Below are positions 32,760 to 41,469 of a DNA stretch of 47,421 nt, in pieces. The position numbers were made by a program, and so were the translations under genes. The notes under the pieces were generated by a model, which saw only the letters and a program-made list of their open reading frames with translations, did no database searches and had not been told where the DNA came from. The first letter of the stretch is position 1; each line of letters opens with the position of its first letter. The DNA is from Clostridiaceae bacterium. Lineage in GTDB: Bacteria > Bacillota > Clostridia > Lachnospirales > Lachnospiraceae. The DNA lies in NCBI GenBank assembly GCA_910575435.1, contig CAJTGI010000020.1, positions 1 to 47,421 of the forward strand, read 5' to 3'.

Positions 32760-33350
32760 TCATCCTCCCCATTCCTCCATCTCGATCAGATTATATTCCA
32801 GCCCCTTCTTCTTCTCCTCCCATTCCGACCTGAGAATCCCCCTGGTCACCACGTCAATATATCTTCCGTTCTTGCAAACATGGCTTCTCAGATGGCCTTC
32901 CCGGGTGCTTCCGCACATGTCAAGAAGACGGTTGACGGCCTTGTTCTCGGCAAATACTTCCTCGCAGACCTTGTTCATCTGAAGCGTCTCGAAGGAGTAG
33001 CGGTATAAATTCCACTGGATGTCCAGGGAAAGCCGCAGGGAGCGTTTCTCCTTTTCTGCCACATACACCCCGGTGTGCAGTTTTTTCGCCGCAAAGTCGA
33101 TATCCACCAGACTGACAAATCCCGCCGGCACATCGTCCACTTCTAGAATCCAGTAAAAGCCCTTTCTGCCATCCCCCAGACTCTTTTTCCCATCCTCCTG
33201 TATCTGCCCATACCATTTTTCCTGATCTCTCATTGTCAGCCGGGGATCAGAATTCATGTAATATGTAATGTCCGGGCGCATCCGCCAATGCATGAGCATT
33301 TCCAGATCATCTTCCAAAATCTTCCGGCATCTCGCATGTATAATATCCAT
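32760..33350 (-). CDS. GNAT-family N-acetyltransferase
   Basis: This 196-residue protein resembles RimJ/RimL- and PseH-type acetyltransferases: LMHWRMRPDITYYMNSDP near the N-terminus, GFVSLVDIDFAAKKLHTGVY (core strands) and VCEEVFAENKAVNRLLDMCG near the C-terminal half. It would move an acetyl or other acyl group from CoA or an ACP to an amine. The gene lies between the ACP and dehydrogenase genes, so its donor may be the ACP. It carries about 50 residues beyond the common core (HVCKNGRYIDVV and on), as in PseH-like members. The acceptor is unknown. Confidence 0.82.
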   Translation of the reverse strand: MDIIHARCRKILEDDLEMLMHWRMRPDITYYMNSDPRLTMRDQEKWYGQIQEDGKKSLGDGRKGFYWILEVDDVPAGFVSLVDIDFAAKKLHTGVYVAEKEKRSLRLSLDIQWNLYRYSFETLQMNKVCEEVFAENKAVNRLLDMCGSTREGHLRSHVCKNGRYIDVVTRGILRSEWEEKKKGLEYNLIEMEEWGG

Positions 33351-33435
33351 TCTGCCCCCCTATTTATAGCATCTATTCATTCCATAAAACTACAGCACGG
33401 TCAGGAATAATTCCATATTTGCATTTCGGTAATTT

Positions 33436-33693
33436 TCATGTAATAGATAAGGCTTCTATTTCTACCCCATATTTCTTTAATATTTCAATGCCTTTTTCAA
33501 AGGAACTAAAATCTATGATATCATCTGTATCCATCATAATGCCAAAACTCTCTTCCAATTCTGCCACCAGTCCCATATGGCCTACAGAATCCCAATTTTC
33601 CACTCCCTGGTATGCCAGTCCTTCCCCGACCTGCCCCTCTGCCAGTTCCAATGCCCGCACAAATGCCTGGACATATTTTTCCTTATTGGTCAT
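33436..33693 (-). CDS. Acyl carrier protein (accessory)
   Basis: ATG 33693 (MTNKEKYVQAFVRALEL) has GGAGG 8 bp upstream and gives 85 aa. The phosphopantetheine site is Ser36 in ENWDSVGHMGLV, and helix IV follows with DDIIDFSSFEKGIEIL. It differs from housekeeping AcpP (usual DSL motif), and no fab genes are nearby, so it is dedicated to this operon. It is the first gene after the promoter at 33773-33801 and probably carries the acyl group handled by the ligase, dehydrogenase and LuxE/LuxC proteins. Confidence 0.9.
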   Translation of the reverse strand: MTNKEKYVQAFVRALELAEGQVGEGLAYQGVENWDSVGHMGLVAELEESFGIMMDTDDIIDFSSFEKGIEILKKYGVEIEALSIT

Positions 33694-33762
33694 TTCAAAT
33701 TCCTCCATCTTTTTCCGTTAACTCCCTCTCAAAACCCATTCCGCTTCTTTAATAGGGAAATT

Positions 33763-33782
33763 ATCCTATTTCATTATAGGAT
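33763..33782. promoter_or_regulatory. Operator-like palindrome over the ACP promoter
   Basis: ATCCTAT (33763-33769), 6-bp spacer, ATAGGAT (33776-33782): a perfect inverted repeat covering the -10 box. A repressor bound here would block the operon. The adjacent XRE-family protein is a natural candidate, but the pairing is inference. Confidence 0.5.
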
Positions 33783-33801
33783 TACTTTATATTTATTTCA
33801 A
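33773..33801 (-). promoter_or_regulatory. Sigma-A promoter of the accessory biosynthetic operon
   Basis: TTGAAA (33796-33801), 17-bp spacer, TATAAT (33773-33778) on the minus strand, about 80 bp before the ACP start. Confidence 0.82.
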
Positions 33802-33836
33802 CAATAATGAATGTATTAGGTCAATTACACCCTATT

Positions 33837-33866
33837 TTGAAAGGTCAGTTTATCCATAATGATAAT
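33837..33866 (+). promoter_or_regulatory. Possible promoter of the XRE regulator gene
   Basis: TTGAAA (33837-33842), 18-bp spacer, GATAAT (33861-33866). The leader would be about 160 bp. Confidence 0.42.
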
Positions 33867-34032
33867 AGTGAAAAAGCCTTTGTTCACCCATCTTGCCAAT
33901 GTGCAAAAATCCACTGTAGTCTCATCAAATATAATCGTATCAAAATGCAGATAAATAAACATGGGAAATCATTTGCGCAACTGCGCCTATGCTTCCCAAT
34001 GCACAGGAGATGCGCGCAAACGGAGGAAAGCC

Positions 34033-34278
34033 ATGGATAGATTGAAAAGGCTGCGCAAGGAGCGGGGATATACCCAGATCCAAATGCAGCATCTGACCGG
34101 AATAGACCAGAGCGACTATTCAAAGATCGAGAACGGCAAAAGATACTTCACTTTTGAACAGTGCCGAAAAATCGCTCTCGCCCTGCATACCAGCATGGAT
34201 TACCTTGCCGGCCTGACGAATTGTCAGAAACCGTATCCGAGAAACCAGTCTGAGGAATTAGAAGGCCGGGATCATTGA
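34033..34278 (+). CDS. Small XRE-family DNA-binding protein
   Basis: ATG 34033 (MDRLKRLRKERGYTQIQMQH) follows GGAGG by 6 bp and gives 81 aa; the longer frame is not needed. The HTH_3 domain covers about residues 4-60: YTQIQMQHLTGIDQSDYSKIENGKR is split by the usual turn, and IALALHTSMDYLAGLT closes it, the standard SinR/Cro-like pattern. The C-terminal 20 residues are charged and short, with no sensor domain. It lies between the divergent ACP operon and pyrB. It could control either, or itself; the palindrome at 33763-33782 is the best visible site. Confidence 0.85.
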   Translation: MDRLKRLRKERGYTQIQMQHLTGIDQSDYSKIENGKRYFTFEQCRKIALALHTSMDYLAGLTNCQKPYPRNQSEELEGRDH

Positions 34279-34356
34279 AAGTATTGCCGTCATTTTCAAA
34301 ATCCTTGGGAACAGCGGCGGCTATCGGACTTTGGAATGGCATCAATGAATTGCATC

Positions 34357-34385
34357 TTGCACCCGCCCCCAATATGTAGTAAAAT
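34357..34385 (+). promoter_or_regulatory. Promoter of pyrBI
   Basis: TTGCAC (34357-34362), 17-bp spacer, TAAAAT (34380-34385). The leader to pyrB is only about 28 bp, too short for a PyrR attenuator. Confidence 0.6.
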
Positions 34386-34419
34386 ATCTCTTAGAAATAC
34401 TAAATAAGGGAGGCTTGCT

Positions 34420-35337
34420 ATGCGACATTTAATCAGTCCACTAGATTTATCCGTTGAGGAGTTGGATGCCATACTCATCCTCGGACAAAAGATTATGAAT
34501 AATCCCGAAAAATATGCCCATGTGTGCGAAGGAAAAAAATTAGCCACATTATTCTATGAGCCAAGTACCCGAACCCGTTTAAGTTTTGAGACTGCCATGC
34601 TGAACTTAGGGGGGCAGGTACTTGGCTTTTCTTCGGCAGATTCCAGTTCCGCTTCCAAGGGGGAGAGCGTGGCGGACACCATCCGGGTCATCTCTTCCTA
34701 CGCAGACATTTGCGCCATGCGCCATCCCAAGGAAGGCGCTCCCACCGTGGCATCCATGTACTCCGAAATCCCTGTAATCAATGCGGGGGATGGCGGGCAC
34801 AACCACCCCACCCAGACCTTGACGGACCTGATTACCATCAAGATCCTCACCGGCCGGCTGGACAATATGACGGTGGGCATGTGCGGGGATCTGAAATTCG
34901 GGCGGACCGTTCACTCCCTCATCAATGCCATGGTGCGCTATCCGAACGTGCGGTTCATCCTGATTTCCCCCCATGAGCTGATGATTCCCGACTATCTTCG
35001 GAAGGAAGTGCTGGATGATGGAAACATCGAATACATAGAGACAAACGAATTGGAAAAATACATGCCGGAACTGGATATTCTCTACATGACCAGAGTGCAG
35101 AGGGAGCGTTTCTTTAACGAGGAGGATTACATCCGGTTGAAGGACAGCTTCATCCTGACCCCCTCTAAGATGTCCTATGCAAAAGAAGATATGTACGTGC
35201 TCCATCCCCTGCCCAGGGTCAATGAAATCTCCACGGAGGTGGACAACGACCCCAGAGCCGTGTATTTCAAGCAGGCAAAGTTCGGCGTGTATGTGCGGAT
35301 GGCGTTGATTATGACGCTGTTGGGGCTGGCGGATTGA
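34420..35337 (+). CDS. pyrB: Aspartate carbamoyltransferase catalytic chain
   Basis: This 305-residue protein has the carbamoyl phosphate loop [15 protein letters not shown] (about 47-61), [18 protein letters not shown] and a C-terminal [10 protein letters not shown]. It condenses carbamoyl phosphate and aspartate in de novo pyrimidine synthesis. GGGAGG precedes ATG 34420. The gene for the regulatory chain follows 60 bp downstream, so the enzyme is a PyrB-PyrI complex as in enterobacteria and many clostridia. A promoter lies at 34357-34385, and no PyrR-type leader is seen. Confidence 0.97.
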   Translation: MRHLISPLDLSVEELDAILILGQKIMNNPEKYAHVCEGKKLATLFYEPSTRTRLSFETAMLNLGGQVLGFSSADSSSASKGESVADTIRVISSYADICAMRHPKEGAPTVASMYSEIPVINAGDGGHNHPTQTLTDLITIKILTGRLDNMTVGMCGDLKFGRTVHSLINAMVRYPNVRFILISPHELMIPDYLRKEVLDDGNIEYIETNELEKYMPELDILYMTRVQRERFFNEEDYIRLKDSFILTPSKMSYAKEDMYVLHPLPRVNEISTEVDNDPRAVYFKQAKFGVYVRMALIMTLLGLAD

Positions 35338-35397
35338 CACGAGCAACAATCAACATGCCAGTACATGAGACAGTTTGGGAGACAAGGAGGAAAGTAT

Positions 35398-35823
35398 ATG
35401 TTAAATATCGGCGTATTAAGCGAAGGCATCGTCATCGACCATATCCAGGCGGGAGGCGCCATGAAAATCTACGAGTACCTAAACCTGGAGAAATTGGATA
35501 ATTCCGTTGCCATCATTAAGAATGCCCGGAGCAACAAGATGGGCAAGAAGGATATCATCAAAATCGAGGGACCCTTTGACATTGACTTGAATGTATTGGG
35601 AGTTCTGGACCACAAAGTCACCATCAATATCATCAAGGATAATGAGATCGTGGAAAAGCATCCCCTAGAACTGCCGGAGCGGGTCACCAATATTATCCGC
35701 TGCAGGAATCCCCGCTGCATCACTTCCATCGAGCAGGAGCTGCCCCACACCTTCAAATTGACGGATCGGGAGAATCGGATTTACCGCTGCATTTACTGTG
35801 AGAGCAAATTCAAAGGAAAGTAA
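35398..35823 (+). CDS. pyrI: Aspartate carbamoyltransferase regulatory chain
   Basis: ATG 35398 (MLNIGVLSEGIVIDHIQAGG) follows AAGGAGG and gives 141 aa. The N-terminal allosteric domain (about 1-95) should bind CTP/ATP. The C-terminal zinc domain has CRNPRC and CIYC, four Cys that hold Zn at the contact with PyrB. It gives feedback control of pyrimidine synthesis. The length is slightly below that of the E. coli chain (153 aa), as in other clostridia. A small hairpin follows at 35836-35856. Confidence 0.95.
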   Translation: MLNIGVLSEGIVIDHIQAGGAMKIYEYLNLEKLDNSVAIIKNARSNKMGKKDIIKIEGPFDIDLNVLGVLDHKVTINIIKDNEIVEKHPLELPERVTNIIRCRNPRCITSIEQELPHTFKLTDRENRIYRCIYCESKFKGK

Positions 35824-35835
35824 GATCATTTTAGT

Positions 35836-35856
35836 CGTGCCGCTGAAAACGGCACG
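35836..35856 (+). terminator. Hairpin after pyrI, possible terminator
   Basis: CGTGCCG (35836-35842), loop CTGAAAA, CGGCACG (35850-35856), then GCAATTTC. The stem is GC-rich but the T-run is poor, so termination is uncertain. It lies only 22 bp before the next gene's start. Confidence 0.45.
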
Positions 35857-35877
35857 GCAATTTCAGGAGGATACGCT

Positions 35878-36816
35878 ATGATGAAAAATTTGAAACTGAA
35901 AAAAATATTTTGGCTGGTAAGCATTGTGGGAGTATTAGCATTAGCCTATGGCAATGATTCCACCACTTCTGCTATGCAAGACGATGGCACCCGCACAACC
36001 CAATTCAATGATTAGATTGAATTTGAATTTTGCGACAAAGAATACAGTTTTAAAAGCGGTCAAACAGCAATGCAAAAAACAATTGATTTTGAAGAGACAA
36101 TTGACGGCTCATGGTTCGGCATCGTCATGTCATATGCGTCCAGCGGAACCATATGCTTTGATTTGCTGGTTACGTTGAAAAAATCTGATATTAAAATAAG
36201 CAAAAGCAAAATTTCCGTCTATCTGGACAGTTGCGAAGACATCTCTGTGAAAGGGGCTAATTCTCCAGTAAAATGGAAAAGTTCAAACAAAAAAATTGCC
36301 ACTGTATATTCAGAAGAAGACGACGAGAAAAGCTACGGCACCGAAGCCACCGTATATCCGCGGAAGAAAAAAGGCAGCTGCTATATTTATGCCACTTGCC
36401 AGGGCAAAACAGTAAAATGCAAAGTCACGGTAAAGGGAAGAAAAAACATACAATTAGTAGGGTCTATTGATTCCTATAACACAAGAAATAATACGTTTTA
36501 TCTAAATTTTATCAACTTCTCTGATAAAAAAGTGAAATTGTGCAAAACCGGAGCAACAGCACTAGATAGCGACTATACTGCCTTTGACCGAAAACTCAAA
36601 TTAAAAAAATCCGTGACGATACAGTCCGGCAAGAAAAAAAGGGTTGCCTTTAAAGTGATTGGCAAGAATACATGGTGGAATATTAAAGATTTTTGTGTTA
36701 ATTACTCCGTAATATATAGAGGGAAAAAATATAGATTGGCATCAGATACCGAATACACATGGCGACGGAAAAAGGGAAAATGGAAGAAACTTGGGGATTA
36801 TGATTTTAATTATTAA
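35878..36816 (+). pseudogene. Exported Ig-like (BIG2-type) protein interrupted by one in-frame TAG
   Basis: ATG 35878 follows AGGAGG and opens with a signal peptide (MMKNLKLKKIFWLVSIVGVL, then ALAYG). After 45 codons an in-frame TAG (36013-36015) stops it. The same frame then stays open, with no shift, to 36816 (312 codons in all counting the TAG). The later part has a bacterial Ig-like pattern: KISVYLDSCEDISVKG, VKWKSSNKKIATVYSE and GSCYIYATCQGKTVKCKVTV, followed by a second beta-rich lysine-rich domain. ATG 36070 has no ribosome site, so restart is unlikely. It is most simply a recent amber mutation. Readthrough or amber suppression would be the exciting alternative. It is A+T-richer than pyrBI before it. 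Confidence 0.75.
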
Positions 36817-36832
36817 TGGTCTAAGATAAAAA

Positions 36833-36919
36833 GGTGAAAAGAATTTCTACGTCGATAAAATACATCGACCAAGAAATTCTACGATTTCACCTAGGAAGAA
36901 CGCAAAATCAGCGTTCTTC
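36833..36919 (+). repeat. Two-hairpin element, copy 2 (3' of the Ig-like pseudogene)
   Basis: The large hairpin pairs GGTGAAA (36833-36839) with TTTCACC (36885-36891), AGAATTTCT (36840-36848) with AGAAATTCT (36872-36880), and GTCGAT (36851-36856) with ATCGAC (36864-36869). Then comes the small hairpin GAAGAACGC (36895-36903), 7-base loop, GCGTTCTTC (36911-36919). The order and orientation relative to the gene before it are as in copy 1 at 4855-4938. Confidence 0.8.
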
Positions 36920-37001
36920 GTGTCGAAATATGGAGCAGTTTCCTATACAGTTAGAAAGACTATACTTCCTCGAACTCTCCTATCCCATCACGATCTAAAT
37001 C

Positions 37002-38672
37002 TTATGACAATCCCGTAATTATCCCCTGGTCATTTACGTCAATCCGCTCCGCTGCGGGATGGAGGGGAAGCCCAGGCATGGTCATCACCGTCCCGGTGAT
37101 TGCCACCACGAAGCCCGCCCCGGCGGACACGTAGACCTCCCTGATATTGACGGTGAAATCCTCCGGCCGCCCCAGTTTCTTCGGGTCGTCCGACAGGGAA
37201 TACTGATTCTTCGCCATGCACACCGGCGTATTGCCATATCCTAATTTCTCCAGTCGGTCGATGGCCTGGCTGGCCATCAGGTCGTATGTCACCCGGCTGG
37301 CGCCGTAAATTTCCCTTGCAATGGTCTCAATCTTCTCCCGGATAGGCAAATTTTCATCATAGAGTGGCTTGAAATGACTCTCTCTCTCTTCCAACGTGGA
37401 CAGCACCTTCTCTGCCAGCGCCATGCCGCCCTCTCCGCCTTTCTCCCAGACTTCTGACAGGGCAAACTGACATCCCCTGCTCTCGCAGAACTCCCGCACA
37501 AAGTCCAGTTCTGCGTCGCTGTCCGACACGAAGCGATTCAAGGTAACCACGCAGGGCACCTGGTATTTTGCCACATTCTCAATGTGCTTTTCAAGATTGA
37601 CGATGCCCTTCTTCAATGCCGCCAGATTTTCCGCATTCAAATCCTCCTTTGCCACGCCCCCGTTGTACTTCAGGGCTCGGACAGTGGCCACCAGCACCAC
37701 GGCATCGGGCTTTAGCCCCGCCATGCGGCACTTGATATCTAAGAATTTCTCCGCCCCCAAGTCCGCGCCGAATCCTGCCTCGGTAATCACGTAGTCGGAC
37801 AGTTTCAACGCAGTCTTTGTGGCCCTCACGCTGTTGCAGCCGTGGGCGATATTGGCAAAGGGCCCGCCGTGAACGAAAGCCGGGGTATTCTCCACCGTCT
37901 GGATTAGATTGGGCTTGATGGCATCCTTCAATAATGCGGCCATAGCCCCCACCGCATTCAATTGCCCTGCAGTGACGGGATTCCCTGCATAATCGTATGC
38001 CACGATGATCTTTGAAAGCCTCTCCTTCAAATCTTTCATATTTTCTGCCAGGCATAGGATTGCCATAATCTCAGAGGCCACCGAGATAATAAAGTGGTCC
38101 TCCCTGACTACGCCGTCCGTAGGCCGTCCCAGACCCACCACGATATTTCTCAGCACTCGGTCGTTCATGTCCACGCAACGCTTCCACACCACCTGGTTGG
38201 TGTCAATCTCCAGCCCATTTCCCTGCTTCATGTGATTGTCCAGCATGGCTGCTAGTAGGTTGTTCGCAGAAGTGATGGCGTGGAAGTCCCCGGTAAAGTG
38301 CAGATTCAGATCCTCCATGGGAACCACCTGGGCGTAGCCGCCTCCTGCCGCTCCCCCCTTGATGCCAAAGCAAGGGCCCAGGGAGGGCTCCCGCAGGGCG
38401 ATGGAAGCCTTCTTCCCCATCTTTCCCAACGCCTGGCCAAGGCCCACCGTGGTGGTGGTCTTTCCCTCCCCGGCGGGGGTGGGATTGATAGCCGTCACCA
38501 GCACCAGCTTGCCATCCTCCATGTCCTTCACTTTCTCCCACAGGGCATCCGTCAGCTTCGCCTTATACTTTCCATAGTATTCCAGGTCATCTTCTTCCAC
38601 GCCAAGCTGCCTGGCAACCTCTCGGATGTGGATCATCTGCGCTTCCTGTGCAATCTCGATGTCTGATTTCAT
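37002..38672 (-). CDS. fhs: Formate-tetrahydrofolate ligase
   Basis: ATG 38672 ([20 protein letters not shown]) follows AGGTG; GTG 38684 is possible. The protein is 556 aa. The P-loop [16 protein letters not shown] (about 63-78) and [20 protein letters not shown] are signatures of the family. It makes 10-formyl-THF from formate, THF and ATP, for purine and formyl-Met supply and, in acetogens, the methyl branch of the Wood-Ljungdahl pathway. No other C1 genes are nearby. A modest promoter is at 38772-38801. Confidence 0.97.
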   Translation of the reverse strand: MKSDIEIAQEAQMIHIREVARQLGVEEDDLEYYGKYKAKLTDALWEKVKDMEDGKLVLVTAINPTPAGEGKTTTTVGLGQALGKMGKKASIALREPSLGPCFGIKGGAAGGGYAQVVPMEDLNLHFTGDFHAITSANNLLAAMLDNHMKQGNGLEIDTNQVVWKRCVDMNDRVLRNIVVGLGRPTDGVVREDHFIISVASEIMAILCLAENMKDLKERLSKIIVAYDYAGNPVTAGQLNAVGAMAALLKDAIKPNLIQTVENTPAFVHGGPFANIAHGCNSVRATKTALKLSDYVITEAGFGADLGAEKFLDIKCRMAGLKPDAVVLVATVRALKYNGGVAKEDLNAENLAALKKGIVNLEKHIENVAKYQVPCVVTLNRFVSDSDAELDFVREFCESRGCQFALSEVWEKGGEGGMALAEKVLSTLEERESHFKPLYDENLPIREKIETIAREIYGASRVTYDLMASQAIDRLEKLGYGNTPVCMAKNQYSLSDDPKKLGRPEDFTVNIREVYVSAGAGFVVAITGTVMTMPGLPLHPAAERIDVNDQGIITGLS

Positions 38673-38978
38673 ATTTCGCTTCACCTGTCCGAAAACCCCT
38701 GTCTATCAGGATTCCCGCCTTTCTATCAATTTTTGCTGGGCCATTTGCTACATTGATTTCAAATCATTACTACTATAACACAAGATATGAGGTATCGTCT
38801 ATCCCTGATTCGCCACGCCTGGAAACTTAGACATTATATACACTGGATTATTCCAGATTTATAAATGTCAGGCTTCTATGGTTCGCTAAGTCATGCCAGA
38901 ATTTCGGACAAAGAGAATGTATACATTCTTTGTGACAGATGGTATGCCAAGAAGAAAGTGATGTGATATAACATAATA
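38673..38978. other. Intergenic region between fhs and the RCC1-like pseudogene
   Basis: It holds a possible fhs promoter (38772-38801) and a 16-bp perfect palindrome, AGAATGTATACATTCT (38914-38929), flanked by ACAAAG and TTTGT. The palindrome may end the pseudogene transcript. No gene or riboswitch is recognised. Confidence 0.55.
38772..38801 (-). promoter_or_regulatory. Possible extended -10 promoter of fhs
   Basis: TATAGT (38772-38777) preceded by TGT, and TAGACG (38796-38801) 18 bp upstream, on the minus strand. The -35 is weak. Confidence 0.4.
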
Positions 38979-40166
38979 TCATTTCGAGGACAATTTTTTA
39001 GAAACCCAGTCAAAACATGGGATACATTCATCCGTTCCCGTCCAATATAAATCTTTATTTTTCTTCAAAAGAAAAGTAGTCTGACCGCCTGCAGAATATA
39101 CTTTTTTTACATTTTTCATCAATTTTGCGGGTCTGCTATGCCATCCGCTTTTATACCGGGCAGTCAGGGCGTATCCTTTGTTCAACCCCCCATGCCATAT
39201 GCCACTCCGTTTTTTTTCAAATAAACCAAGGTGGTATTAGTTCCGGAAATATCCACATCCTTCGCATTCCCAGTAATCCTTCTGGGTGTTGCAGAATTTT
39301 TGTATTTCTTGCTACTTCTTGATTTCATTGTATGTCCCCATGCGTATAAAGCATTATTATTCTTAATAACTGCCACATTGCCGGCACAGGCAGCAATTTT
39401 TTTTACACCCCTTGGGATAATTTTACAAAGTCCTCATAATATCTTTTTTGATTGTTGGAAATCAGCTTGTCTCTGTTACTTCCCATGCCCCAGACGCTGC
39501 CATCCTTCATCAGCACAAAAATATTATTACCATATGCTCCGCTATCCTCTCCGCAGACAACATCTCGGATGCCGTTTGCCCTTCCTTGGCCTTACAATAT
39601 CATATTCGTAGCACGCCGGCTCTTCATGATCCGGTGTTGACGGATTATATGGCGTAGCCGCCATACCTGTCACATACAATGTATTATTTTTTACATAGGC
39701 AAACATATCCATATCATGCCAGCATTTTTTCATATCAATCTCTCTCTGCACGATTTTGTTTACTGTTTGCCTTCTTGCCTGACACTGTTTTTTAGAAGTA
39801 TGGTTTTCGAATAAAAAACAGTGTTCATATCCCATTTCCAGCAATTGATTTTGCTGATTCAACAAAAGAATTCTATCTAGCATAGGGTAATATCCCTTTA
39901 CTTTTTTTGAAACAGTATTCAATTTATAATTTTCCTGCTTCCTCTTTTTTTTATGAAATAAATCCACCTCTTTTACAGTTTTTTTGTTATTTTGTATAAT
40001 ATAAATATTCCACAAATAATTATCGAAATCTATGCCATTCATCATCCCATATTTCCAGTTCTTCTACTGGCTCTTTTTTAGTCCTTGCAAATGTTTCTAA
40101 ATCATTTTGCAAAAAACTAAATAACATAACCAATACAAAAACCGCTACTTTTATTTTTGCCATCAT
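38979..40166 (-). pseudogene. Decayed second copy of the exported RCC1-like protein
   Basis: From ATG 40166 the frame gives a signal peptide (MMAKIKVAVFVLVMLFSF) and KKEPVEELEIWDD, parallel to the intact copy at 40214-41455. Four lesions then follow. A deletion of roughly 15 codons with a frameshift lies near 40020-40045. A frameshift lies near 39570-39590. Another is at an A8 run (39397-39404 in plus-strand Ts) after the YEDFVKLSQGV part. The last is at a G6 run (39186-39191) after GVAYGMG. The pieces still match the intact copy (VWGMGSN, YAWGHTMKSRSSKKYK, WTGTDE, SKKLSSK). Homopolymer shifts could also come from phase variation or sequencing error, but with the deletion, decay is most likely. 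Confidence 0.85.
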
Positions 40167-40213
40167 GATCTCCCCGTAATGGTTTCTTTCCATCTTTCTA
40201 ACATAACACGATT

Positions 40214-41455
40214 TTATTTCTTGGATAACTTTTTAACAACCCAGCCAAAATTCACATTCCAATCCTGCGTTCCCGTCCAATAGAGGGAACGATTCTTTTT
40301 CAGAATAAAGGTTACTCCCTCAATAGTATATACATGCTTTACCTTCCCCATCAGTCTTACAGGTTTCTTATGCCATCCCTTCTTATACTTATCTGTCAAG
40401 ATACAGCCACTGTTTAGTCCCATGCCGTATGCCACTCCGTTTTTTCTCCGAAAAACTAGCGTTGTATCGTTTCTCCCCGATATGTCTGCTTCACTCACAT
40501 TTGTAGTTATCTTTATAGGAATGACAGAACTTTTGTATTTCTTACTACTTCTTGATTTCATCGTATGCCCCCACACATACAAAGCATCATCGTTTTTCAC
40601 CACTGCTACATTGTTAGAACTAACGGAAATTTGATTTACTCCTTTCGCAACAATTTGCACAAAATAATCAAAGTACTTTGTTTTTGAATTGGAAATCAAT
40701 TTTGCCACATTATTTCCCATTCCCCATACACTGCCATCTTTCAAAAGTACAAAAATATTATATCCATAACCACCAGTACCCTCTCCGCAAACTACATCTT
40801 TAACCTGACTTCCCTTTCCCTGAAAAAACATTCTTGGCTTTTCATACTGAAAGCATTCTAATTGATCATGTTTTTGGGAAACATATGGACTGGCTGAATA
40901 CCCTGTAATATATAAATTATTATTTTTTACATAGGCAAACATTCCTGAATCGCTCCAACATTTCTTAGGATTCAGATTCCGTTCCACAATCTTATTTACA
41001 ACATGATACTTCTCTTTTTTACATTCTTTTGCAGACACATGATTTGCAAAAAGATAACAGTTGCTACCGTTAAGCCGAAGTCGATTTTTAGCATCTAAAA
41101 ACAACATATCTGAACCTACAGGATAAAATTCTTTTATTTTCTTTCCCACTGTAAACATTTTATAATTTTGGCTTTTCCCCGGATGCCTCTTATACATATC
41201 TACTTCTTTTACAGCATTCTCTCCCCCTTTCCTGATGTAAACTGTTTCATAATTTTCAGATTTCTCCATTTTTACCTCAGCTACATTTTTGGCAATCATT
41301 CCATAATGCCTGCGTGTTTTCCACATGGTATCATCCCATGTATATATCTTTTCCACTGGCTTCTTTCTTTCCTTTGCGTAAGAAAGCGAAAGACTTGAAA
41401 ATAAACTGGCCATGATAATTAATTGAATTATAAATTTTTTTAAACCACTCAGCAT
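40214..41455 (-). CDS. Exported RCC1-like repeat protein; candidate immunity or accessory protein of the RHS toxin
   Basis: This 413-residue protein has a signal peptide (KKFIIQLIIMASLFSSLSLS, cut near YAKE). About six repeats of the RCC1 beta-propeller type follow: MLFLDAKNRLRLNGSN, MFAYVKNNNLYITGYS, IFVLLKDGSVWGMGNN, VAVVKNDDALYVWGHT, LVFRRKNGVAYGMGLN and FILKKNRSLYWTGT. GGAGG lies before ATG 41455, and the RHS stop is only 14 bp upstream, so the two genes are one transcript. In polymorphic toxin loci this slot usually holds the immunity gene. A protein outside the membrane would suit a toxin that attacks lipids. RCC1 repeats are not a known immunity fold, so the role is inference. A decayed copy follows. 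Confidence 0.75.
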   Translation of the reverse strand: MLSGLKKFIIQLIIMASLFSSLSLSYAKERKKPVEKIYTWDDTMWKTRRHYGMIAKNVAEVKMEKSENYETVYIRKGGENAVKEVDMYKRHPGKSQNYKMFTVGKKIKEFYPVGSDMLFLDAKNRLRLNGSNCYLFANHVSAKECKKEKYHVVNKIVERNLNPKKCWSDSGMFAYVKNNNLYITGYSASPYVSQKHDQLECFQYEKPRMFFQGKGSQVKDVVCGEGTGGYGYNIFVLLKDGSVWGMGNNVAKLISNSKTKYFDYFVQIVAKGVNQISVSSNNVAVVKNDDALYVWGHTMKSRSSKKYKSSVIPIKITTNVSEADISGRNDTTLVFRRKNGVAYGMGLNSGCILTDKYKKGWHKKPVRLMGKVKHVYTIEGVTFILKKNRSLYWTGTQDWNVNFGWVVKKLSKK

Positions 41456-41469
41456 AACTTATCCTCCTT

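Larger units (their letters stand above)
33694..34032. other. Divergent control region between the ACP operon and the XRE gene
   Basis: It holds the minus-strand ACP promoter (33773-33801), a palindrome over its -10 (33763-33782) and a possible plus-strand promoter (33837-33866). The rest, 33870-34025, shows no credible gene; a 77-codon frame at 33807 lacks a ribosome site and family resemblance. Confidence 0.6.

Noticed and set aside
33807-34040. Plus-strand frame of 77 codons between the ACP and XRE genes
   Set aside because: No Shine-Dalgarno sequence, odd Cys/His composition and overlap with the promoter region and the XRE start.
34357-34420. PyrR-type attenuator before pyrBI
   Set aside because: The leader is about 28 bp, with no room for the anti-antiterminator and terminator; the carA leader is also too short.
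36013-36015. Pyrrolysine insertion at the TAG codon
   Set aside because: Genes around end with all three stop codons, including TAG (minD, the SDR gene, the carA-linked ORF), and no pyl genes are in the window; kept only as a minor alternative.
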